Assembly (NCBI RefSeq): GCF_009498455.1
Contig: NZ_CP045644.1
Location: forward strand, 2,168,501-2,232,500
Length of the DNA stretch: 64,000 nt
Reading direction: 5' to 3'
Source of the DNA: Variovorax paradoxus
Lineage (GTDB): Bacteria > Pseudomonadota > Gammaproteobacteria > Burkholderiales > Burkholderiaceae_C
Position 1 is the stretch's first letter, and each line of letters begins with the position of its first letter. The notes under the pieces are model-generated. The model worked only from the letters and a program-made list of their open reading frames with translations. It was not told where the DNA came from and ran no database searches. Below, in pieces: positions 51,853 through 59,791 of this stretch. A program made the translations under genes and the position numbers.

Positions 51853-52085
51853 CGACCTCTGGCTCTTCGCTCCACCCCGACGCCCGCGACCGCCTGTACG
51901 CCGAGTGCGCGCGCGCCATCACCGAAGCCGGTGTCGAACGCGAATCGCTGTTCCTCGCGCGGCTCGCGTTGCTGCTGTTCGAGCAGGTCGGCGACGAGGC
52001 GCGCTGCCGCGCCGCGCTGGCCGACGCATTGCGCGCGCTGCCCGTACCATCGCTGTCCGCTTCCGAACAACAACATGGAGATTGA
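51849..52085 (+). CDS. Small DUF2783-like protein, partner of the monooxygenase
   Basis: This 78-residue helical protein starts at an ATG overlapping the monooxygenase stop, so the two are coupled. It reads D-R-L-Y-A-E-C-A-R-A-I-T then S-L-F-L-A-R-L-A-L-L-L-F-E-Q-V-G-D, which I associate with DUF2783, a small family found beside MhpA-like oxidoreductases. It may be a small subunit or stabiliser. Family assignment is moderately confident; function unknown. Confidence 0.78.
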   Translation: MTTSGSSLHPDARDRLYAECARAITEAGVERESLFLARLALLLFEQVGDEARCRAALADALRALPVPSLSASEQQHGD

Positions 52086-52089
52086 TCTC

Positions 52090-53064
52090 ATGGATCGCCG
52101 CACCCTTCTCGCCACGCTCGCTTCCGGCGCCGCCGTGGCCGCCACCCCCTTCGCCCACGCACAGGACTATCCCGCGCAGCTCATCAAGTGGGTCGTGCCG
52201 TACCCCGCGGGCGGCGGCACCGACGTGATCGCACGCGTGCTGGCCGAGGCCATGCGCCAGACGCTGGGCCAGCAGATCGTGGTCGACAACCGCCCCGGCG
52301 CCTCGACCAACATCGGCGCCGACCTGGTCGCCAAGAGCAAGCCCGACGGCTACACGGTGCTCTCGGCCGACAACGCCGTGCTGGCCTTCAACGAGCACCT
52401 GTTCAGCAAGCTGCCGTTCAACCCCGAGAAAGACTTCACCTACATCGGCGCCATCGGCAAGTTTCCGCTCGCGCTGGTCGTGCACCCGGACTTCCCGGCC
52501 AAGACCTTCAAGGAGTTCCTAGCCTACGTGAAGGCCAACCCCGGCAAGGTCAACTACGCGTCGCCCGGCAACGGCTCGCCGCACCACCTGGCGATGGAAA
52601 TGTTCAAGGCGCGCACCGGCACCTTCATCACCCACATTCCGTACCGCGGCGCGGCGCCGGCCATGGCCGACGTGATGGGCGGCCAGGTGCCATGCATGTT
52701 CCTGGACCTGGCCTCGGGCCTGCCGATCATGCAGGGCAACAAGGTGCGCGTGCTGGCCATCGGCTCGGGCGCGCGCAGCAAGCGTCTGCCCGACGTGCCG
52801 ACGCTGGCCGAAGTGGGCGTGCCCAACACCGAGGTGTTCGCGTTCCAGGGCATCCTCGGCCCGGCCGGCCTGCCCGCCGCCGTGGTGAACAAGCTCAACA
52901 GCGACCTGAACAAGGCCTTCAGCACGCCGGCCGTGCAGAAGCGCTTCGACGACTTCGGCATGGAAGCGATGCCCGGCACGCCGGCGCAGTTCGCGGCGCT
53001 GTCGCGCGCGGAGTCGAAGCGCTGGGGGCCGATCATCAAGCAGGCCGGCATCAAGCTGGACTGA
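52090..53064 (+). CDS. Bug-type tripartite tricarboxylate transporter substrate-binding protein
   Basis: The 324-residue precursor begins M-D-R-R-T-L-L-A-T-L-A-S-G-A, a twin-arginine-like signal, cut after A-H-A-Q. The mature part shows V-P-Y-P-A-G-G-G-T-D-V-I-A-R and V-D-N-R-P-G-A-S-T-N-I-G-A, the two ligand-binding segments of Bug proteins. They bind carboxylates, including aromatic acids. The ATG at 52090 has GGAG 9 nt upstream; an ATG at 52075 is also in frame. It is third in the monooxygenase operon and probably captures its substrate. Confidence 0.95.
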   Translation: MDRRTLLATLASGAAVAATPFAHAQDYPAQLIKWVVPYPAGGGTDVIARVLAEAMRQTLGQQIVVDNRPGASTNIGADLVAKSKPDGYTVLSADNAVLAFNEHLFSKLPFNPEKDFTYIGAIGKFPLALVVHPDFPAKTFKEFLAYVKANPGKVNYASPGNGSPHHLAMEMFKARTGTFITHIPYRGAAPAMADVMGGQVPCMFLDLASGLPIMQGNKVRVLAIGSGARSKRLPDVPTLAEVGVPNTEVFAFQGILGPAGLPAAVVNKLNSDLNKAFSTPAVQKRFDDFGMEAMPGTPAQFAALSRAESKRWGPIIKQAGIKLD

Positions 53065-53085
53065 TGCCGCCGAGGGGCGTTCACC

Positions 53086-54291
53086 TCAGCGGGTGAATGC
53101 CTTTCTGGAGCCGTCTTCGAAGACTTCGTCGTCGCGCTGCAGCTCGCCGTTCTCGTCCCAGCTGCGTTCGCGCGTCACGCGGCCCTTGTCGTCGAAGCTC
53201 GACTCGGCCAGCAACTCGCCTGTTTCATTGAAGCGCTGGTGCGTGCCCACGGGCACCTGCCGGCTGCGTCCCGGCGCGAGGTAGCGGCCCTGCGCGGCGC
53301 GCTGGCCGCTGTCGTAGAACTCGGTCACGTCGACCGTGCGCCCGCTGCCGGCGCCGCTGTAGACGGCCTTGCTGCGCGGCTGGCCGTTGAGGTGATAGCT
53401 GTCGTCGCTCACGGGCTCGCCCGAGGCGTTCCAGCGCTGGTCGCGCACCAGCGACCCGCGGTCGGAAAACTCCTGCTCGCGCTGGCGGATCGACGAACGA
53501 CCGACCAGCAGCCACACGGTTTCGCGCCGCTTCACGCCCTCTGACGAAAAGCTGCGCTCCACGCGCCGGTTGCCGCTGGTCTCGTCGATCACCGACGGCT
53601 TGCCGTTGTCGTAGAACTCCTGCGTGCGCACGCGCTTGCCCGCCATGTACGAGAGCTTCGAGCGCAGGATGCCGCGCGCGTCGAACAGGTCGACGGTCGA
53701 CGGCCCGCCCGTGAAGCCGCACAGCTTCGCATCGTCGGCCACCGGCGCCAGCACGGGCGCCTCGGCGCAGCGCAGCATCGACATCTGGCCGCGCTCGGTG
53801 AACTCGACCATGGCGCGCTCGCTGCCGCGGTCGGGGTAAAAGGTGGCGCGCCGCAGCTGGCCGCCGGGGTAGAAGCTGCGCACGAGGCCGCGCTCCTGGC
53901 CGTCGTCGTACGTGGCGTCGCGCAGCACCTGGCCGCCGGGTGCGAACTCGCGCGCGCGGCCCTGCATGTTGCCCTTGGCGTTGACGGTGTGCTCGCGCGC
54001 GAGCTTGCCCTTTTCGTAGAAGCGCACCAGGCCCATGAAGACGCCGTTCTGCACCTGCTGCTCGCGCTGGAGTTCGCCGCTGCCGCGGTCCTTGCAGCGC
54101 ATGAGGCCGGTCTTTCCGGCGGTGCTGTTGCCATCGGCCGGGCTCACGCGCTGGCCGTTGAGCTCGCACTCCTGCTGCGCGTGGACGGCCGGGGTACCCA
54201 GCAGCGCGGCCCATGCGATCACGGCCGGGCCGAGGAGGGACGCGGCCGCCCGGGGCGCCCGAAGCACGGGAGCGGGCGGGCGCGGGGTCAC
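53086..54291 (-). CDS. Exported MORN-like/YwqK-type repeat protein
   Basis: This 401-residue precursor starts at GTG 54291, overlapping the upstream stop (GTGA), and has a signal peptide ending in V-H-A-Q. The mature part is a string of about ten short beta-hairpin repeats of the form F-Y-x-x-G-x-L-x-x-x, such as R-S-F-Y-P-G-G-Q-L-R-R and E-F-Y-D-N-G-K-P. These are the toxin-antitoxin YwqK / MORN-variant repeats. The label antitoxin comes from the family, but the signal peptide argues for an envelope protein. A longer in-frame start at 54372 would overlap the glyoxalase gene by 85 bp, so I reject it. Function unknown. Confidence 0.85.
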   Translation of the reverse strand: MTPRPPAPVLRAPRAAASLLGPAVIAWAALLGTPAVHAQQECELNGQRVSPADGNSTAGKTGLMRCKDRGSGELQREQQVQNGVFMGLVRFYEKGKLAREHTVNAKGNMQGRAREFAPGGQVLRDATYDDGQERGLVRSFYPGGQLRRATFYPDRGSERAMVEFTERGQMSMLRCAEAPVLAPVADDAKLCGFTGGPSTVDLFDARGILRSKLSYMAGKRVRTQEFYDNGKPSVIDETSGNRRVERSFSSEGVKRRETVWLLVGRSSIRQREQEFSDRGSLVRDQRWNASGEPVSDDSYHLNGQPRSKAVYSGAGSGRTVDVTEFYDSGQRAAQGRYLAPGRSRQVPVGTHQRFNETGELLAESSFDDKGRVTRERSWDENGELQRDDEVFEDGSRKAFTR

Positions 54292-54701
54292 TTGTCGTAC
54301 AGGGTGTCGAGCGAACGGAAGCCCTTGACCTCGATCGGGTTGCCGAAGGGGTCGCAGAAGAACATCGTCCATTGCTCGCCCGGCTGGCCTTCGAAGCGCA
54401 CCTGCGGCTTCAGCACGAAGTCGGTGCCGGCGGCCTCGAGGCGCCCGGCCAGTGCCTGCCAGTCGGGCAGCGCGAGCACGATGCCGAAGTGCGGCATGGG
54501 CACCATCGCATCGCCGACGCGACCGGTGCGGGTGGTCGCGAAGGGTTCACCGAGGTGCAGCGAGAGCTGGTGGCCGAAGAAGTCGAAGTCGACCCAGGTG
54601 TCGGTGCTGCGGCCTTCGGCGCAGCCGAGCACGTCGCCGTAGAAGCGGCGCGCGCCGTCGAGGTCGCGCACGTGAATGGCAAGGTGAAAGATGCTTTGCA
54701 T
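54288..54701 (-). CDS. VOC-superfamily protein (glyoxalase/dioxygenase fold)
   Basis: This 137-residue protein starts M-Q-S-I-F-H-L-A-I-H-V-R-D-L-D-G-A-R-R-F, the usual VOC opening with a metal-ligand His. The second half has M-P-H-F-G-I-V-L and ends F-C-D-P-F-G-N-P-I-E-V-K-G-F with the metal Glu. Members include glyoxalase I, dioxygenases and resistance proteins; the short length and P-F-G-N-P-I-E motif do not settle which. It overlaps the repeat-protein gene by 4 bp. Confidence 0.92.
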   Translation of the reverse strand: MQSIFHLAIHVRDLDGARRFYGDVLGCAEGRSTDTWVDFDFFGHQLSLHLGEPFATTRTGRVGDAMVPMPHFGIVLALPDWQALAGRLEAAGTDFVLKPQVRFEGQPGEQWTMFFCDPFGNPIEVKGFRSLDTLYDK

Positions 54702-54733
54702 GGTTTTGGATTATGGGCAGCGGTGCTGTGAGA

Positions 54734-56011
54734 ATGCCGGACTTTCTTTCAATCATGGAGCTCGCCTTGCGGATACTCCGAGCCCTCGTCGCACCGCTGC
54801 GCCTGCTGTCGCGCGGCACCGACCGGCCGGCGCCCCAGCGCCTTCTTGCACGTCTGACCCGCCAGGCCCTGGCCGGTACCGGCGCTTGTTTTCTTGCGGT
54901 CGCGGCACATGCCGCCGCCTGCCCGCCCTCGGCCATCGCGAGCCTCGAGAAGCCCGGCATCGGCCTGCGCAACGGCGTCGATCGGGGCCTGCTGTGGCGC
55001 ATCGAACGCGACGGCCGCACCTCGTGGCTCTACGGCACGATGCATCTGGGGCGCGGCGAATGGGTGCGACCCGGCCCCACGGTGCAGAAGGCGATGGCGC
55101 AGAGCGACACGCTCGCGCTGGAGCTCGACTCGCGCGACGAGGCCACGGTGCGCGCGCTGAGCCAGCCCGCCGACCCGGCCGCGGTGGCGCGCGTGCTCAG
55201 CGGCGAACGCGCCCGCCGGCTCGAGCGCCAGAACACCGAGGCCTGCGTGCCGCCGGGGTCGACCGCCAGGTTGCCGCCCATCCTGCAGGTCACGACGCTG
55301 ACCGCGCTGGCAGCGCGCGCCGACGGCCTGTACGCGGAGTTCGGTGTCGACGAGACGCTGGCCGTCTCGGCACGCAACAGCAACAAGCCGATCGTCGCGC
55401 TCGAGAACGCGGCCGACCAGCTGCGCTGGCTCACCGGCGGCTCCGAAGCCGAAGAGGCCGAGCAGATCGACGCCATGCTCGACGAGCTGGAGTCGGGTCG
55501 GCTGCGCGGCCAGCTCAAGACGCTGGCCGACATCTGGGCGCGCAGCGACGCGGCCCGGCTGGCGCGGTACCCCGAGTGGTGCGAGTGCCTGAACACGCCG
55601 GCCGAGCAGCGCCTCATGAAGCGCCTGCTCGACGACCGCAACCCCGGCCTGGCCGACGGCATCGAGCGCCTGCATGCGGGCGGGCGCAGCGCGTTCGCCG
55701 CGGTCGGCGCGCTGCACATGGTCGGCGCACAAGGCCTGCCCACGCTGATGGCGGCGCGCGGCTTCACCGTGACGCCGGTGCTCACCGAGGCGCAGGCGCA
55801 GATGGCGCTGCCGATGCCGTCGCTCGCGGCGCCCGAGCCGCCGGCGCGCAAGGCGGTGCGCGGTGGCAAGAACGTCAAGGGACAGAAGGCGAGCAAGGGC
55901 CAGGGCCAGAAGGCTGCAGCGAAGGGCGGCGCCAAGCCGGCCGCGAAGGCCGCCGCGCCCAAGAGCGGCAAGCCCGCCCCCAAGGCCACCAACAGCAAAG
56001 TGCGCCGATAA
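54734..56011 (+). CDS. TraB/GumN-family exported protein with basic tail
   Basis: This protein of about 425 residues has an N-terminal hydrophobic segment ending near A-A-H-A-A-A-C (signal). The TraB/GumN domain starts at W-L-Y-G-T-M-H-L-G, the conserved G-x-x-H motif. Its partner motif A-F-A-A-V-G-A-L-H-M-V-G occurs late. This family is thought to be a metalloprotease-like group. The last 45 residues (V-K-G-Q-K-A-S-K-G onward) are Lys/Ala/Gly-rich, reminiscent of the basic tails in the lipid-granule cluster. ATGs at 54734 and 54755 are both possible and neither has a clear ribosome site. It is divergent from the VOC gene. Confidence 0.85.
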   Translation: MPDFLSIMELALRILRALVAPLRLLSRGTDRPAPQRLLARLTRQALAGTGACFLAVAAHAAACPPSAIASLEKPGIGLRNGVDRGLLWRIERDGRTSWLYGTMHLGRGEWVRPGPTVQKAMAQSDTLALELDSRDEATVRALSQPADPAAVARVLSGERARRLERQNTEACVPPGSTARLPPILQVTTLTALAARADGLYAEFGVDETLAVSARNSNKPIVALENAADQLRWLTGGSEAEEAEQIDAMLDELESGRLRGQLKTLADIWARSDAARLARYPEWCECLNTPAEQRLMKRLLDDRNPGLADGIERLHAGGRSAFAAVGALHMVGAQGLPTLMAARGFTVTPVLTEAQAQMALPMPSLAAPEPPARKAVRGGKNVKGQKASKGQGQKAAAKGGAKPAAKAAAPKSGKPAPKATNSKVRR

Positions 56012-56022
56012 TCGCGACCGCC

Positions 56023-56394
56023 ATGCACACGCTGCACCCCCACTCCCGCCTGATCGCCCGTCTCGGCCGGTGGATGCTGTTGTGGTTCGTGCTGTCGCTG
56101 GGCGTGGCGGTGGCGTCGCCGGTGGTGCATCCGCAGGCGATGGAGCTGGTGTGTTCCGGCGCCGGCACCATCAAGGTGGTGGTGCACACCGAAGACGGCG
56201 TGCAGGACATGGGCGCCACGCACATGGACTGCCCGCTGTGCGTGCTGACTGGCGCACCGCCCCCGCCACCCGTGGCGGCCGCGTTCGATGCGCCCCTGCC
56301 GCTGGGGCGCGTGCTTCAACCGATTCCCGCCGCGCGCCATGCCGCGGCCACGGCCGCACCGCTGCCGGCCCGTGGGCCCCCGCCTTCCGCCTGA
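56023..56394 (+). CDS. DUF2946-like membrane protein of the copper cluster
   Basis: This 123-residue protein has one N-terminal hydrophobic segment (M-L-L-W-F-V-L-S-L-G-V-A-V-A) and the motif H-M-D-C-P-L-C (67-73). That motif is typical of DUF2946, a family often found beside TonB receptors and copper proteins. His, Met and two Cys residues could bind a soft metal in the periplasm. The tail is Pro/Ala-rich. It starts 11 bp after the TraB gene and ends 87 bp before the receptor gene. A metal role is inferred from motif and neighbours. Confidence 0.85.
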   Translation: MHTLHPHSRLIARLGRWMLLWFVLSLGVAVASPVVHPQAMELVCSGAGTIKVVVHTEDGVQDMGATHMDCPLCVLTGAPPPPPVAAAFDAPLPLGRVLQPIPAARHAAATAAPLPARGPPPSA

Positions 56395-56481
56395 GCGATC
56401 AGCAACAGCGCTGCCTGTCTGTGCACCCCGCGTGCGCGCAGGCGGCCCCCTTTGGCTTGAAGTTCGTGGAGCCGGCTCCCC

Positions 56482-58803
56482 TTGAAACCCCATTCCCGCG
56501 CCCTGGCGATCGCCATGGCATTTCCTCTCGGCGCGCCCGTGTGGGCGCAGCAGCAGCCTCCGCCGCCTGAGGCCGCCGCCGCCCCGGGCCGCGCGCTCGG
56601 CACCGTCACCATCAGCGGTGGCCGCCCGACCTCGCTGCCGACGCAGATCCCGACCACCATCGAAGGCGTGACCGCCGAGCAGATCGCCGAGACGGTCAAC
56701 GCGACCGACGCGGAAGACGCGCTCAAGTACCTGCCGAGCCTGCTGGTGCGCAAGCGCTACATCGGCGACTTCAACCACGCGGTGCTCGCCACACGCGCTT
56801 CGGGCACGGGCAACAGCGCGCGCGCAATGGTCTACGCCGACGGCATCATGCTGTCGAACCCGCTGGGCAATGGCGCCACCTTCGCGCCGCGCTGGGGCAT
56901 GGTGTCGCCCGACGAGATCGAGCGTGTCGACGTGCTCTACGGTCCGTTCTCGGCCGCCTACCCGGGCAACTCGGTGGGCGCCGTGGTCGACTACGTGACG
57001 CGCATGCCCACGCAGCTCGAGGCGCACGTCAAGCTCAGCGGCTTCGCCTCGAACTTCGACCTGGACAAGAGCCACTCGTCGCCGGGCGGCCAGCAGCTCG
57101 ACCTGTCGCTGGGCAGCCGCAGCGGCGACTGGTCGTGGTGGCTCGGCGCCTCGCGCACCCACAGCAAGGGGCAGGCGCTGTCGTTCGCCAACCGGCTCGT
57201 CAGCGCGGGCACCGTCGGCACGGCGGGCACGCCCGTCACCGGTGCGGTGCTCGGGCTGAACCCGTCGAACCAGCCGTGGTGGCTGCTCGGCGGCACGACC
57301 GCTTACGACACGACCCAGGAGCAGGCCAAGCTCAAGCTGGCCTACGACTTCTCGCCCACGGTGCGCGCCACCTACACGCTGGGCGCCTGGCACAACACCA
57401 CGCACGGCAGCACCGACACCTATTTGCGCGATGCGCTCGGGCAGCCGGTGTACGGCGGGCGCGTGAACCTCGGCGGGCGCACCTACACCCTCGACACGCC
57501 GGCCGCCGCCTTCGCGCCGACCGAGACGGCGCTCACGCACTACATGCACGGCCTCTCGGTGAAGAGCCACACGGGCGGCGTGTTCGACTGGGAAGTGGCG
57601 GCGAGCCTGTTCGACTACGCCAAGGACACCTCGCGCACGCCGACCGTGGCGTTGCCCGGTGCGTTCTACGGCGGCCCCGGTCGCACCACCGACATGGGCG
57701 GCACCGGCTGGCACACCTTCAAGGCCGCGGGCACCTGGCGGCCCACCGGCTCGGCCGAGGGCGTGGGCGCGCACGTGGTCGACTTCGGTGTCCAGCAAGA
57801 CACCGCGCGGCTGCGCAGCGCCATCGGCAACACGCGCGACTGGATCGGCGGGCCGGCCGTGTCGCCGTTTTCCGCCTTCAACGGCAACACGCGGCTGCGC
57901 TCGCTCTACGTGCAGGACACCTGGCGCTTCGCCAAAGACTGGAAGACCACGCTGGGCCTGCGCCACGAGCGCTGGGAGGCGTACGGTGGCCAGCTCGGCA
58001 ACGCGGCGCGGCTGCTCGACTTCGCGCCGCGCAAGAACAGCTTCGTCTCGCCCAAGGCCGCGCTCGCCTGGCAGGCCACGCCCGACTGGCTCTTCAAGGC
58101 CTCGACCGGCCGCGCCGTGCGCATGCCCACCGTGAGCGAGCTCTACCAGGGCTCGATCGAGGGCAACCGCATCGTCAACACCAACCCGAACCTGCGCCCC
58201 GAGCGTTCGTGGACCGCCGAACTGAGCGCCGAGCGCGACCTCAAGCGCTGGGGGTTCGACGGCGTGCTGCGCACGACGCTGTTCTTCGAGCACACGAAAG
58301 ACGCGCTCTACACCCAGGCGCTCACCAACCTCGTGAGCACGATCCAGAACGTCGACGCCATCCGCACGCGCGGGCTGGAAGTGGCGCTGAACACGGTCGA
58401 CGCGGGCATCCAGGGACTCGACCTGGGCGGCAGCCTCACGCTGACCGATTCGAAGATCACCGCCAACAGCGGCTTCCCCGCCAGCGTGGGGCGCGACCAG
58501 CCGCGCGTGCCCAAGGTGCGCGCCTCGCTGCTCGCCACCTACCGGCCCGATGCCAAGTGGAGCTACACAGTGGGCGCGCGCTACAGCGGCCGGCAGTACG
58601 GCACGCTCGACAACAGCGATCCGAACGGCATGGCCTTCATGGGCTTCTCGAAGTTCTTCGTGGTCGACGCGCGCATCCGCTACCGCATCGACCGCCAGTG
58701 GAGCGCCGCCGTCGGCATCGACAACCTCAACAACCGGACCTACTGGGCCTTCCACCCGTACCCGCAACGCACCTTCGTGGCCGAACTCAAGTTCGACCTT
58801 TGA
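56482..58803 (+). CDS. TonB-dependent outer-membrane receptor (likely copper)
   Basis: This 773-residue receptor uses TTG 56482, giving signal peptide A-L-A-I-A-M-A-F-P-L-G-A-P-V-W-A. The plug domain (about 45-170) has E-D-A-L-K-Y-L-P-S-L-L-V-R-K and E-R-V-D-V-L-Y-G-P-F-S-A-A-Y-P-G-N-S. A 22-strand barrel follows, ending F-V-A-E-L-K-F-D-L. It lies between DUF2946 and YcnI-PCuAC genes, so copper is the likely ligand. The final residue is Leu, not the common Phe. Confidence 0.92.
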   Translation: MKPHSRALAIAMAFPLGAPVWAQQQPPPPEAAAAPGRALGTVTISGGRPTSLPTQIPTTIEGVTAEQIAETVNATDAEDALKYLPSLLVRKRYIGDFNHAVLATRASGTGNSARAMVYADGIMLSNPLGNGATFAPRWGMVSPDEIERVDVLYGPFSAAYPGNSVGAVVDYVTRMPTQLEAHVKLSGFASNFDLDKSHSSPGGQQLDLSLGSRSGDWSWWLGASRTHSKGQALSFANRLVSAGTVGTAGTPVTGAVLGLNPSNQPWWLLGGTTAYDTTQEQAKLKLAYDFSPTVRATYTLGAWHNTTHGSTDTYLRDALGQPVYGGRVNLGGRTYTLDTPAAAFAPTETALTHYMHGLSVKSHTGGVFDWEVAASLFDYAKDTSRTPTVALPGAFYGGPGRTTDMGGTGWHTFKAAGTWRPTGSAEGVGAHVVDFGVQQDTARLRSAIGNTRDWIGGPAVSPFSAFNGNTRLRSLYVQDTWRFAKDWKTTLGLRHERWEAYGGQLGNAARLLDFAPRKNSFVSPKAALAWQATPDWLFKASTGRAVRMPTVSELYQGSIEGNRIVNTNPNLRPERSWTAELSAERDLKRWGFDGVLRTTLFFEHTKDALYTQALTNLVSTIQNVDAIRTRGLEVALNTVDAGIQGLDLGGSLTLTDSKITANSGFPASVGRDQPRVPKVRASLLATYRPDAKWSYTVGARYSGRQYGTLDNSDPNGMAFMGFSKFFVVDARIRYRIDRQWSAAVGIDNLNNRTYWAFHPYPQRTFVAELKFDL

Positions 58804-58835
58804 CCCTCACTTTTTCCTATCCAAGGACACACGCC

Positions 58836-59768
58836 ATGACGAAGCCTTTCACTCCCACCTTCCACATCCTCGCCGCCTGCGCTCTGCTGGCCGGTGCCGG
58901 CGCCGCTGGCGCCCACGTGAGCCTGCCCCCGGGCGGCGCCACCGTCGGCAGCGAGTACAACGCCGCCTTCCGCGTCGGCCACGCCTGCGAAGGCGCCAAG
59001 GCCACCACCGGCCTCGCGGTGCGCCTGCCCAAGGGCTTCGTGCTCACCGACGCGCAGGCGCGCAAGGGCTGGAAGCTCGATGCGCCCAAAGCAGGCAGCG
59101 TCGAAGGCGAAGTGCGCTGGACCGCAGAGACGCCGCAGAACGCGCTGCCCGCCGCCGAGCGCGGCGAGTTCGTGCTGCGCGGCAAGGTGCCTGCCGCGCC
59201 GGGCCCGCTGTGGTTCAAGGTGCACCAGGACTGCGACGTCGGCAGCGTCGACTGGGCCCAGGTGCCCGCCGCGGGCAGCGCCACGGCCGGCCTGAAGACG
59301 CCCGCGCCCAAGCTCGACGTGGTGGCGCAGGGCGTGGCCACGGTCGACGTGCGCGACGCCTGGGTGCGCCAGTCGGTGCCGGGCCAGAGCGGCACGGGCG
59401 CCTTCATGAAGCTCACCGCGCCCACGGGCACGAAGCTGGTCGGCATCTCGACGCCCGCCGCCGGCGTGGCCGAGGTGCACGAGATGAAGATGGAAGGCGA
59501 CACCATGCGCATGCGCGAACTGGCGGGCGGCCTCGACCTGCCGGCCGGCAAGACCGTCGAGCTCAAGCCCGGCGGCTACCACGTGATGCTGATGGACCTG
59601 AAGGGCGCGATGACCAAGGGCGCGACCGTGCCCATGACCCTGAAGTTCGAGGACGCCAAGGGCACGAAGACGACGCTGGAACTGAAGCTGCCGGTCGGTG
59701 CGCCCGAAGGTGCAGCGCCGGCGCCCGCGGCAGGCGGCGCGCATCAGCACCACCAGCACAAGCACTGA
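58836..59768 (+). CDS. YcnI-PCuAC fusion, periplasmic copper chaperone
   Basis: This 310-residue precursor has a signal peptide cut before H-V-S-L, leaving His27 as the mature N-terminus, as in YcnI copper proteins. Residues 27-160 are the YcnI/DUF1775 domain (P-L-W-F-K-V-H-Q-D-C). Residues 165-288 are the PCuAC domain, with H215-E-M217, M226 and H249-V-M251 forming a Cu(I) site spaced H-x10-M-x22-H-x-M. The chain ends H-Q-H-H-Q-H-K-H, a further metal-binding tail. AAGGA precedes the ATG, 32 bp after the receptor stop, so both are one operon. It may hand copper to cytochrome oxidase assembly factors. Confidence 0.94.
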   Translation: MTKPFTPTFHILAACALLAGAGAAGAHVSLPPGGATVGSEYNAAFRVGHACEGAKATTGLAVRLPKGFVLTDAQARKGWKLDAPKAGSVEGEVRWTAETPQNALPAAERGEFVLRGKVPAAPGPLWFKVHQDCDVGSVDWAQVPAAGSATAGLKTPAPKLDVVAQGVATVDVRDAWVRQSVPGQSGTGAFMKLTAPTGTKLVGISTPAAGVAEVHEMKMEGDTMRMRELAGGLDLPAGKTVELKPGGYHVMLMDLKGAMTKGATVPMTLKFEDAKGTKTTLELKLPVGAPEGAAPAPAAGGAHQHHQHKH

Positions 59769-59791
59769 CCCCCTTCGGTCTCGCCGGACCG

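Noticed and set aside
54288..54701. Toxin-antitoxin pair formed by the VOC protein and the YwqK-type protein
   Set aside because: The VOC fold is not a known toxin and the repeat protein has a signal peptide; the overlap alone does not support a toxin system.
55030..58767. 1245-codon minus-strand open frame opposite the TraB and TonB receptor genes
   Set aside because: It crosses three well-supported + genes and has Val/Arg/Gly-rich composition without motifs.
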